Shown one piece after another: positions 4,990 through 11,356 of a DNA stretch of 11,971 bases; the first letter of the stretch is position 1; each line of letters opens with the position of its first letter. The DNA lies in the NCBI GenBank assembly GCA_012519645.1, contig JAAYPU010000376.1, forward strand, positions 1 to 11,971. Direction: 5' to 3'. Source of the stretch: Clostridiales bacterium. GTDB taxonomy: Bacteria > Bacillota > Clostridia > Peptostreptococcales > JAAYPU01. The position numbers and the translations under genes were made by a program. The notes below the pieces were generated by a model, which saw only the letters and a list, made by a program, of their open reading frames with translations, was not told the origin of the DNA and did not search any database.

Positions 4990-6795
4990 ATGGCTCAAGA
5001 TTCTAAAAGATTGAAAAAAAGAGAAGAAATAGATAATAAATATAAATGGAATTTACAAGATATGTATCCGGACGATGAAGTTTGGGAAAAAGATTTTGCA
5101 TCTGTCAGAGAAAAAGCAAAAGAATTGGAAGGGTACTCCGGCAGACTTGGAGAAAACTCAGAAGTACTATTTGAGGCTTTAGATAAGAAGGACCAATTAT
5201 CACGTATGCTTGGAAATATTTATGTATATGCTCGTATGAAGAAGGACGAGGATAATAACATAACAAAATATCAGGCGATGAGCGAAAAAGCGCAGGCTCT
5301 CTCAGTAGAAATAGGCACTCAATTAGCATTTTTCACACCTGAGATAATAGACATACCGGAGGAAAGGCTTCTCTCCTTTATTGATGAAAATGAAAAATTA
5401 AAGGTCTACGAATTTCTTTTAAAAGACCTTATGAGGCAAAAACAGCATGTACTCTCAAAGCAGGAGGAATATATTATTGCTCAGTTCGGAGAATTGGTAT
5501 CTGCCCCTGAAAGTATTTTCAGAATGATAAACAATGCGGATATTAAATTTGGATATATAAAAGATGATGAAGGCGATGATATAGAAGTAACCCATGGCAG
5601 ATTTATAAGCTTTCTTGAATCTCCGAACAGACGAATAAGGGAAGATGCTTTCAATGCACTTTATGCTGCTTATGAAAAACAAAAAAATACTATAGCTTCT
5701 ACTTATAATTACAGTACTAAAGGGGATGTCGTTCTTGCAAAGCTGCGTAAATACAATTCATCGCTGGAAGAGGCCTTGGATGGCGATAATATCCCGATAA
5801 AAGTTTATGATAACCTTATTCAAACCGTACATGAAAATATTGACCTTTTACATAGATATATAAATGTTCGCAAGAAGATGCTTAATTTAGACGATTTACA
5901 CATATATGACCTCTATACGCCTATTGTAAAAGAGGTGGACCGTAAAATCCCTTATGAAGAAGGACTTAGAATCATTGAAAAGGCACTTCAGCCTATGGGA
6001 GAGGAATATGTCACCATTATGAAGGAAGGCTTTCATGGCGGCTGGATAGATGTTTATGAAAATGAAGGGAAGACCAGCGGTGCTTATTCATTTGGCACAT
6101 ATGACAGCTTTCCGTATATTTTATTGAATTATTCAGATACCATTAAAGATGTCTTTACTATTGCACATGAGATGGGTCATTCCATGCATTCCTATTACTC
6201 CAGAAGGAACCAGCCTTATGTGTATGGAGGGCATTCCATTTTTACTGCGGAAGTTGCTTCAACAGTCAATGAGGCCTTGCTTATGGACTATATGATCCAG
6301 CAGTCTAAAGATAAAACTGAAAAAATGTATCTGCTGAATTATTTTATGGAGCAATTCAGGGGAACTCTTTTTAGACAAACAATGTTCGCTGAATTTGAGA
6401 AAATGACACACGAAGCTGTGGAAGCGGGAGAAGTTTTGACAAAGGATTGGTTATGCAATACCTATTATGATCTGAATAAATTTTATTATGGAAATGAGTT
6501 GATCCATGATAAAGCAATTCAGATGGAATGGGCAAGGATCCCCCACTTTTACTCAGCATTTTATGTTTATAAATATGCTACAGGATATTCTGCCGCAATA
6601 GAGCTGTCCAGGAAGATATTGGATGAAGGAAAAATTGCGAGAAATAGGTATATAGATTTTCTTAAATCAGGCAATTCAAATTATCCTATCGAACTGTTAA
6701 AAATAGCGGGCGTAGATATGGCGAGTCCAAAGCCTATTCGAAATGCCATGAAAACTTTTAAGGAATTGGTTGAACAATTTGAGATGTTTGTGTAA
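4990..6795 (+). CDS. pepF: Oligoendopeptidase F (M3 family zinc peptidase)
   Basis: A cytosolic zinc endopeptidase that degrades short peptides, with a role in peptide turnover and sometimes in signal-peptide clearance. The 601 residues match the usual length of about 600. An all-helical N-terminal half precedes the catalytic domain. The zinc motif HEMGH lies at 393-397 (His393, Glu394, His397), and the third ligand is probably Glu421 in FTAEVASTVNE. The family's SGAYSFGTYDS, ahead of PYILLNY, lies just before the zinc motif, and the HFYSAFYVYKYATG substrate-binding stretch lies about residues 516-529. GGGAGGAG precedes the ATG. fabI starts 35 bp downstream with no terminator between, so the two are probably co-transcribed. 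Confidence 0.95.
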   Translation: MAQDSKRLKKREEIDNKYKWNLQDMYPDDEVWEKDFASVREKAKELEGYSGRLGENSEVLFEALDKKDQLSRMLGNIYVYARMKKDEDNNITKYQAMSEKAQALSVEIGTQLAFFTPEIIDIPEERLLSFIDENEKLKVYEFLLKDLMRQKQHVLSKQEEYIIAQFGELVSAPESIFRMINNADIKFGYIKDDEGDDIEVTHGRFISFLESPNRRIREDAFNALYAAYEKQKNTIASTYNYSTKGDVVLAKLRKYNSSLEEALDGDNIPIKVYDNLIQTVHENIDLLHRYINVRKKMLNLDDLHIYDLYTPIVKEVDRKIPYEEGLRIIEKALQPMGEEYVTIMKEGFHGGWIDVYENEGKTSGAYSFGTYDSFPYILLNYSDTIKDVFTIAHEMGHSMHSYYSRRNQPYVYGGHSIFTAEVASTVNEALLMDYMIQQSKDKTEKMYLLNYFMEQFRGTLFRQTMFAEFEKMTHEAVEAGEVLTKDWLCNTYYDLNKFYYGNELIHDKAIQMEWARIPHFYSAFYVYKYATGYSAAIELSRKILDEGKIARNRYIDFLKSGNSNYPIELLKIAGVDMASPKPIRNAMKTFKELVEQFEMFV

Positions 6796-6830
6796 TATTT
6801 TCATATGGCACTATGAAGGGGGAATAATAT

Positions 6831-7601
6831 TTGAATAATTTATTGAAGGATAAGAACATATTGATCATGGGTGTTGCAAATAAATGGAGCATCGCATGGG
6901 CAATAGCCGAACAATCATATAGAGCCGGTGCAAAACTTTCATTTTCGTATTATGGTGAGAAAAGCTTAAGGAGCTTGGAAAAACTTACAGAGGGCATGAA
7001 AGATGTTGTTTTTGTAGAGTGTGATGTTACAAAAGATCAGGATATAGAGAATACTTTTAATATGTTAAAAGAAAGAGTAGGTGTTATCCACGGAATTGCA
7101 CACTGTATAGCTCATGCAAAAACAGAAGAATTGAAGGGAAAATTCATGGATACGTCAAGAGATGGATATGCAATGGCGCATGATATCAGCGTTTATTCAC
7201 TGATTTCGATTTCCAAATATGCAAAACCGTTAATGACGGAAGGCGGAAGTATTATTACCCTTACTTATTATGGCGGTGAGAAAGTAATTCCGAATTATAA
7301 TGTGATGGGTGTTGCTAAAGCTGCATTGGATGCCAGCGTAAAATATCTTGCAGTCGATCTCGGAAAAGATAATATCAGGGTCAATAATATATCTGCAGGT
7401 CCAATTCGAACACTTGCAGGAAAAGGAATTTCCCATTTTGATCAAATGCTGAAAGCATTTGAAGAGAAATCTCCCATGGGCAGGCTTGTTGATCCTGCTG
7501 AAGTTGGTAAGACGGCACTTTTCCTCTTCAGTGATTTAAGCAGCGGTGTTACCGGTGAAACCATACATGTGGACTGTGGATACAATGTTATAGGCATTTA
7601 A
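6831..7601 (+). CDS. fabI: Enoyl-[acyl-carrier-protein] reductase (FabI type)
   Basis: Carries out the last reduction of each fatty-acid elongation cycle, trans-2-enoyl-ACP to acyl-ACP, using NAD(P)H. It is a short-chain dehydrogenase of 256 residues, the normal length. The nucleotide-binding start is GVANKWSIAWAIA (about 14-26). The catalytic Tyr146, Tyr156 and Lys163 fall at the same numbers as in E. coli FabI, inside NYNVMGVAKAAL, and the C-terminal motif is SSGVTGETIHVDCGYNVIG. It starts with TTG at 6831 behind GAAGGGGG. It stands next to pepF rather than in a fab cluster, unlike many Clostridia, which often carry FabK instead. A terminator overlaps its stop codon. Confidence 0.96.
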   Translation: MNNLLKDKNILIMGVANKWSIAWAIAEQSYRAGAKLSFSYYGEKSLRSLEKLTEGMKDVVFVECDVTKDQDIENTFNMLKERVGVIHGIAHCIAHAKTEELKGKFMDTSRDGYAMAHDISVYSLISISKYAKPLMTEGGSIITLTYYGGEKVIPNYNVMGVAKAALDASVKYLAVDLGKDNIRVNNISAGPIRTLAGKGISHFDQMLKAFEEKSPMGRLVDPAEVGKTALFLFSDLSSGVTGETIHVDCGYNVIGI

Positions 7602-7627
7602 AAGCAGCATGAGATGCTGCTTTTAAA
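7597..7627 (+). terminator. Terminator of pepF-fabI
   Basis: A perfect 14-bp stem, TTTAAAAGCAGCAT / ATGCTGCTTTTAAA with loop GAG. Its left arm includes the TAA stop of fabI (7599-7601). The right arm contains a TTTT run. Confidence 0.75.
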
Positions 7628-7711
7628 ATGAATAATTAATAATGAATAATGAAAAATTATCGAAGGTTTTGCTTCAGGCAAAACCTTCCTTAGCTTTCAG
7701 TTTTCAGTTGT
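7625..7711. repeat. Hairpin between two heptamer arrays
   Basis: Left array (7625-7659): AAAATGA, ATAATTA, ATAATGA twice, AAAATTA. Centre: an 11-bp hairpin, GAAGGTTTTGC / GCAAAACCTTC with loop TTCAG (7662-7688). Right array (7691-7711): TAGCTTT, CAGTTTT, CAGTTGT. Same plan as 1646-1752, but here the two arrays belong to different unit families. Confidence 0.7.
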
Positions 7712-7734
7712 ATTAGCATATATGTATATACGTG

Positions 7735-7763
7735 AGACATATATTATAAAAAATACTATGTCT
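7735..7763. promoter_or_regulatory. Inverted repeat upstream of the 7784 gene, possible operator
   Basis: AGACATA and TATGTCT form a perfect 7-bp inverted repeat with a 15-bp AT-rich spacer that contains TATTAT (7742-7747). The position, 20-50 bp before the start codon, fits a repressor site over a promoter, but I see no matching -35 box. Confidence 0.3.
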
Positions 7764-7783
7764 TTGTATAAAGGGGGATAATT

Positions 7784-8413
7784 ATGGATGCTCTAAAATG
7801 GCTTAAGGAAAACATTAAAGAATTAGATATAAAAGAGATTTTCGATATATCAGACGAAACAGAATGGATATGGGTAAACAAAACTGTCTTTGCCGATATT
7901 TTTTATAGCTTGGGATTTGAACCTGAAAATGAGGAAGAGGATGAAGGCTTTCAAGAGCTGGATGAAGAGGTTGTATTTTCGATTCTTGAAGATGTTCTGA
8001 AAGAATATGATTATATTAGAATCAGTCAACATTTGTTTTCATCCTGGGAAAAGAATTTCAAACCTACTAAGGACATGATAACGGTGGTGTTTGTAAAGAA
8101 ATCATTGTATCGCAGAATGAGCATCGAATGTCAAAATAATTATGGGTGGTTTTTAAAAGCAATTGCGGCAGATACTTATTTTAAGGTCAATCAGGAGTTT
8201 TCCGGTCTTCCCGCATGCTATGAGGAATTATATAAAGACAACTACAGAATTATTGAGGATATACTTTCCTTGCAAGATTATAAATACATATCCGGACACT
8301 GGCAATATATCCCCAAGGACAAGGTGCTGCTGTTTTATAAAGGAAGCAAATTTATGAGCAGTTGGACAAAGCAAGAGGCAGAAACTTTTTATGAGGAAAT
8401 GTCGAAGCATTAG
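7784..8413 (+). CDS. Soluble protein of unknown function
   Basis: A 209-residue protein with no signal peptide or membrane segment. It is acidic in the first third (ENEEEDEGFQELDEE, about residues 47-61) and rich in aromatic residues (WIW at 28-30, FSSWEKNF, NNYGWFLKA, SGHWQYIP). The N-terminal part looks helical and the C-terminal part mixed. I recognise no family or catalytic motif. AAGGGGG lies 6 bp before the ATG. The final TAG (8411-8413) overlaps the TAA of convergent nadK on the other strand, so neither gene has room for a terminator. It is not clearly related to the two acidic paralogues, despite similar size. Confidence 0.7.
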   Translation: MDALKWLKENIKELDIKEIFDISDETEWIWVNKTVFADIFYSLGFEPENEEEDEGFQELDEEVVFSILEDVLKEYDYIRISQHLFSSWEKNFKPTKDMITVVFVKKSLYRRMSIECQNNYGWFLKAIAADTYFKVNQEFSGLPACYEELYKDNYRIIEDILSLQDYKYISGHWQYIPKDKVLLFYKGSKFMSSWTKQEAETFYEEMSKH

Positions 8414-9219
8414 AGGAATTTCCGCTTCACTTTGGTCCAAAAATCATATTTCTCCAGTCTTAATACCTGTACCTGAGTATTTGACAGGTAAAGGGAAATC
8501 TCATATATTTCATCAAATCTATGTTCCATACCGTCTGAAATTATTAAAATAGATTTTTCAAAAGTATTTTCAGGGAAAATACGGATGGTAATTTCAGGCG
8601 GTACGATAACGCTTGAAGTAAATGAACGATAAGCAGTGGTATTTATAGGAGCCAGAGGGGTTATTTGAAGAAGGTTCAATCTGGGATCAACAATACTGCC
8701 GCCAAGAGAATAATTATATGCGGTGCTTCCTGCAGGAGTTGCTATCAGCAGACCATCGCCACTGAATCTTTCTAAAAAGCTGTCATCCAACGATATATTT
8801 AGATGTATTGTTTTAGCTTTATCACTGCGTATGCCTATTTCATTGATGCCGTAGAGATAGTTCTTTTTATTTTTTGTTACGATTTCCGCACATACTGCAT
8901 TTAGGGTTTGGATTTTATAATCTCCCTTATTATATTTAAAAATGAATTCATCTAATTGGTTGGGGGAAATCTCTTGGAAAAACCCCAAATGCCCTGTGTT
9001 TACACCAATAATGGGAATCCTGGGGAAATTATATGTATGAACGGTTCTTAAAAAAGATCCGTCGCCGCCAATGCAAATTATCAGTTCCGCATTGTTGTCA
9101 AACTCTTTTGAAATTATAAAATTATCCTTTTCGAGCCTTTGCTTCAATACCCTTTTCGTTTCTAAGGAAAGAGCGTTGTCATTAGCTACTATGTTAATAA
9201 TTCTGGTATTATCCGACAT
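8410..9219 (-). CDS. nadK: NAD kinase
   Basis: Phosphorylates NAD to NADP in the cytosol, and is the only known route to NADP in most bacteria. The 269 residues are the usual length. Landmarks: GGDGSFLR at 51-58 with the catalytic Asp53, NTGHLGFF at 74-81, NEI at 126-128, and DGLLIATPAGSTAY (155-168) followed by SLGGSIVDP. I start it at the ATG at 9219, which has AGAAGGG six bases upstream. A longer reading from 9261 would add 14 residues but has no ribosome-binding site. A TTGACA at 9302-9297 on this strand could be its -35 box, but the matching -10 is poor. Its stop overlaps that of the convergent gene. Its right-hand neighbour is an RluA-family gene, as in Bacillus, but divergent. Confidence 0.95.
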   Translation of the reverse strand: MSDNTRIINIVANDNALSLETKRVLKQRLEKDNFIISKEFDNNAELIICIGGDGSFLRTVHTYNFPRIPIIGVNTGHLGFFQEISPNQLDEFIFKYNKGDYKIQTLNAVCAEIVTKNKKNYLYGINEIGIRSDKAKTIHLNISLDDSFLERFSGDGLLIATPAGSTAYNYSLGGSIVDPRLNLLQITPLAPINTTAYRSFTSSVIVPPEITIRIFPENTFEKSILIISDGMEHRFDEIYEISLYLSNTQVQVLRLEKYDFWTKVKRKFL

Positions 9220-9310
9220 TGAAAACCCTTCTCTCTTATTGAGATAAAGACATTTTATCATAAACTGCCATAATGTTTAATATTATTTTATATTCTTGTC
9301 AAAAATTTGG

Positions 9311-9316
9311 TATATT
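9311..9316 (+). promoter_or_regulatory. Possible extended -10 promoter reading into the repeat region
   Basis: TGG then TATATT gives an extended -10 (TGnTATATT) on the plus strand. No good -35 precedes it. It could drive transcription through the repeat region into the RluA-family gene, 345 bp downstream. Weak evidence. Confidence 0.3.
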
Positions 9317-9324
9317 ATTACAAG

Positions 9325-9420
9325 GATGCTTCGCATCGGTTTATCGTTTATGGTTTATGGTGTATCGAAGCCTTCCTCTTCGGGGAAGGTGTCAGCGAAG
9401 CTGACGGAAGGAGTCATCCG
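9325..9420. repeat. Cluster of palindromes (REP-like)
   Basis: Three hairpins in a row, each with a 3-nt TTC or GAA loop: GATGC/GCATC (9325-9337), CCTTCCTC/GGGGAAGG with one G-T pair (9371-9389), and GTCAGC/GCTGAC (9391-9405). Between the first two lie four heptamers at 9340-9367 (TTTATCG, TTTATGG twice, TGTATCG). The GGAAGG-palindrome-GGAAGGAG-TCATCC layout resembles short interspersed palindromic repeats of gut Firmicutes. I see no gene in this part. Confidence 0.6.
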
Positions 9421-9423
9421 GAG

Positions 9424-9645
9424 CAGGTCTCAGGTTTAAGGTTAAACTGAAAACTGAAAACTGACAACTGAAAGATAATGAAGAAATTTGTTAAAACAAA
9501 TTTCACAATATTTTTTTTAAATATTATTTTTAAAAATTAATGTAGACTTTGAGAAACAAAGTCAACCAAAACTATCAGTTTTCAGTTATCAGTTGTTAAA
9601 GCCCTAACCACTAACCACTAACCACTAATCACTAATATCTAATCA
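9424..9645. repeat. Large palindromic element with inverted heptamer arrays
   Basis: Left array, eight units in register (9424-9479): CAGGTCT, CAGGTTT, AAGGTTA, AACTGAA twice, AACTGAC, AACTGAA, AGATAAT. Then come hairpins at 9483-9504 (GAAATTTGT stem), 9507-9525 (AATATTT stem), 9526-9537 (ATTTTTAAAAAT) and 9545-9563 (GACTTTG stem). Right array, ten units in one register (9576-9645): CAGTTTT, CAGTTAT, CAGTTGT, TAAAGCC, CTAACCA three times, CTAATCA, CTAATAT, CTAATCA. The first right units are the reverse complement of the AACTGAA units on the left. The array ends at the ribosome-binding site of the next gene. No gene is visible. Confidence 0.75.
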
Positions 9646-9661
9646 CTGAGGAGAAGAGGAT

Positions 9662-10546
9662 ATGAAATATACAGCCATAGAAAAAGATAATGATTTAATG
9701 ATCAAGGATATTTTGCAGCGAAGATTGAATCTTTCAAGCAGACTGTTGAGAAAGCTGAAGAACAATCAAGGCGTTTATAAAAATGGGGAGCCTGTATTTC
9801 TAAATGTAAAGGTAAAAAAGGGCGATGTCATTGATGTCGTTTTTCCTGAAGAATACAGCAATTTTGAGCCTGAAGATATTCCTATTGAGGCTGTGTATGA
9901 GGATGAATCTTTGCTGATTATTAATAAGCAGCCGAATGTTGTTGTACATCCGACTAGAAGTCATCTCAATGGAACCATTGCAAATGGTCTGATGTATTAT
10001 ATGAATGCAAAAAAGGACTCATATAAAATAAGGTTTGTTAATCGGCTTGACAGAGACACATCCGGGCTCTTGATCATCGGCAAGAATTCTTTTGTTCAGG
10101 AAGAGCTTTCACAGCAGATGAAAGAGGATTTGGTCATAAAAAAATATATTGCAATTTTAGAAGGTTGTATGGAAAAAGATGAAGGTATAATAGAGCAGCC
10201 AATAAAAAAGAATCCGGGAGAGATGGTACGCGTTATATCTGAGGAAGGACAAGATTCTATTACCATTTATAAAGTATTGAAAAGGCTGGGGACGGATTAT
10301 ACCGTGGTAGAAATATTGTTAAAGACAGGCAGAACGCACCAGATAAGAGTGCACATGGCATATATGGGACATCCTGTGGTTGGTGACGAGCTATATGGAA
10401 AAGATAATAAGAGTATTATGAAAAGGCAGGCTTTGCATGCGGCCTATCTGTCCTTTATTCATCCTAGAACAGGTGAGCGAATGGAAGTAGAGGCAGGATT
10501 GCCGGAAGATATGCAGGAGCTTATTGACCAATATCAAGAAACATAA
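9662..10546 (+). CDS. RluA-family rRNA/tRNA pseudouridine synthase
   Basis: Isomerises specific uridines in structured RNA to pseudouridine. The 294 residues fit the family. An S4-like RNA-binding domain covers about 13-60 (RLNLSSRLLRKLKNN, then GVYKNGEPV..VKKGD). The catalytic domain follows with RFVNRLDRDTSGLLI (124-138), where Asp130 is the nucleophile, and KTGRTHQIRVH (221-231). The usual family motif is HRLD. Here the first residue is Asn, a tolerated change at a non-catalytic place. The gene is most like the RluD / Bacillus YjbO-YhcT group, and the target uridine cannot be told from the sequence. GAGGAGAAGAGG precedes the ATG. In Bacillus subtilis, nadK and a gene of this kind are adjacent and co-directional. 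Confidence 0.93.
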   Translation: MKYTAIEKDNDLMIKDILQRRLNLSSRLLRKLKNNQGVYKNGEPVFLNVKVKKGDVIDVVFPEEYSNFEPEDIPIEAVYEDESLLIINKQPNVVVHPTRSHLNGTIANGLMYYMNAKKDSYKIRFVNRLDRDTSGLLIIGKNSFVQEELSQQMKEDLVIKKYIAILEGCMEKDEGIIEQPIKKNPGEMVRVISEEGQDSITIYKVLKRLGTDYTVVEILLKTGRTHQIRVHMAYMGHPVVGDELYGKDNKSIMKRQALHAAYLSFIHPRTGERMEVEAGLPEDMQELIDQYQET

Positions 10547-10551
10547 AAAAA

Positions 10552-10572
10552 GAAGCATTTTAAAAATGCTTC
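10552..10572 (-). terminator. Terminator between the RluA-family gene and the small membrane protein
   Basis: An 8-bp stem, GAAGCATT / AATGCTTC, with a short AT loop. On the minus strand it is followed by seven T residues, giving a good intrinsic terminator for the small gene ending at 10620. On the plus strand it starts 6 bp after the RluA-family stop but lacks a tight T-tract, so it is weaker in that direction. Confidence 0.75.
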
Positions 10573-10619
10573 ACATAAAAACTTTCTTTTTAATAAGTAA
10601 TCGATTCTCGATATGTTTC

Positions 10620-10850
10620 TTAGAACAGGCCTCCGAATAGGTTGCCAAAACCTTTTCCTGAGCAGGTGCACAATAAGAAAATAATTACCAAAATCCACAG
10701 CCAGTTATTATCACCGCCGCATCCTCCAAAAATACCGCCGCCATTGCACAATAATAGAATAATAATTACAACAAAAATCCATAGAAAATTATCATCATCA
10801 CAGCCATGACCGAAACCTTGGCTATTGATTTCCTTTAATTCCTCAGTCAA
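10620..10850 (-). CDS. Small Cys/Gly-rich membrane protein with internal duplication
   Basis: A 76-residue protein made of a short acidic head (TEELKEINSQGFGHG) and two similar halves. Half one is DDDNFLWIFVVIIILLLC, then NGGGIFGGCGG. Half two is DNNWLWILVIIFLLCTC, then SGKGFGNLFGG. Each half is one membrane-spanning segment followed by a Gly/Cys-rich loop. The design recalls small Clostridial proteins often labelled 'chorion class high-cysteine' and small sporulation membrane proteins. I start it at the TTG at 10850 because GGAGG lies exactly 8 bp upstream. The GTG at 10859 overlaps the Shine-Dalgarno site. A sporulation-type promoter is visible upstream. Function is unknown; a role in the spore envelope is an inference. 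Confidence 0.7.
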   Translation of the reverse strand: MTEELKEINSQGFGHGCDDDNFLWIFVVIIILLLCNGGGIFGGCGGDNNWLWILVIIFLLCTCSGKGFGNLFGGLF

Positions 10851-10879
10851 TAACAACACCTCCGTTTAAAGACTTGATA

Positions 10880-10906
10880 TATAATATGAAATTGAATATA
10901 AAATGT
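10880..10906 (-). promoter_or_regulatory. Sigma-K/sigma-E-like promoter for the small membrane protein
   Basis: On the minus strand, AC (10906-10905), 16 bases, then CATATTATA (10888-10880) matches the sigma-K consensus AC-N16/17-CATANNNTA. The sequence also fits a sigma-E-like reading (GTCACATT then CATATTAT). It lies about 30 bp before the start codon. The consensus is short, so this could be chance. Confidence 0.45.
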
Positions 10907-10966
10907 GACTCCTTTCCGAAATAAGTGTATCAACCATAATAACAAAAAAAATAATATTAAATTAGG

Positions 10967-10995
10967 TTGACGTGGCTAAATTCAAATAGTAAAAT
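10967..10995 (+). promoter_or_regulatory. Sigma-A promoter of the ilvC leader
   Basis: TTGACG (10967-10972), exactly 17 bp, then TAAAAT (10990-10995). Transcription would start near 11002, about 20 bases before the T-box Stem I. Confidence 0.8.
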
Positions 10996-11020
10996 AAATA
11001 TAATTTCATAAAATACATAA

Positions 11021-11252
11021 TAGCTGAGAAGGAGAAAAAAATGCTTTTTATGTTTTAGAGAGTCAGTGGTTGGTGCAAGCTGATACAGGAAAGTATAGAA
11101 TGGTCACTCCGGAGCTGCTTCTTGGAACATTAGTATAAGAAGCCGGCATGAATGTCGTTAATTCAATGAAGTTATTCTTTTATGAATAATTAGGGTGGTA
11201 CCGCGAAAAAACAGCTTTCGCCCCTAACGGAGTTGGGGGAAAAGGCTTTTTT
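11021..11252 (+). promoter_or_regulatory. T-box riboswitch leader of ilvC
   Basis: A complete T-box leader. Stem I runs from about 11022 to 11127, with the conserved AGAGAG (11057-11062), GGTTGGTGCAAGC in the distal loop, AGAATGG, and CTCCGGAGCTG before the base helix GAGAAG/CTTCTT (11026-11031 with 11118-11123). The antiterminator is fully readable: TTAGGG/CCCTAA, the 7-nt bulge TGGTACC (11196-11202), and GCGAAA/TTTCGC. The bulge T at 11199 pairs with a tRNA discriminator A, as in tRNA-Leu, -Ile and -Val. Uncharged tRNA would stabilise the antiterminator and let ilvC be transcribed. Around the specifier position the frame reads CTG CTT CTT (11115-11123), all leucine. No Ile or Val codon fits, so leucine is the likely signal, though the exact specifier triplet is uncertain. 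Confidence 0.93.
11213..11252 (+). terminator. T-box regulated terminator
   Basis: The stem pairs CCCCTAAC with GTTGGGGG (loop GGA) and continues, after a two-base mismatch, with AGCTTT against AAGGCT. It is followed by TTTTTTATTATA. Its 5' arm reuses TTTCGC and CCCTAA of the antiterminator, so the two folds exclude each other. Confidence 0.9.
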
Positions 11253-11356
11253 ATTATATAGAAAAAAATTCTTTGTAATAAAGCAGCTGCTTTGTTATTA
11301 AAAGACTAAAGTATTTTATAATAAATGATTAATAAATCATTAAAGGAGATGTTAAA

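Noticed and set aside
8163..8357. 64-codon plus-strand frame inside the 7784 gene
   Set aside because: It lies wholly inside a longer frame that has a good ribosome-binding site, has no such site itself, and encodes nothing recognisable.
7784..8413. Third member of the acidic paralogue family
   Set aside because: Similar size and acidity, but I could not align the ELxxFxxWLM core or the C-terminal tail.
9604..9645. Telomere-like CTAACC repeats indicating a linear replicon end
   Set aside because: The array is internal, degenerate, in register with unrelated heptamers, and followed directly by a ribosome-binding site.
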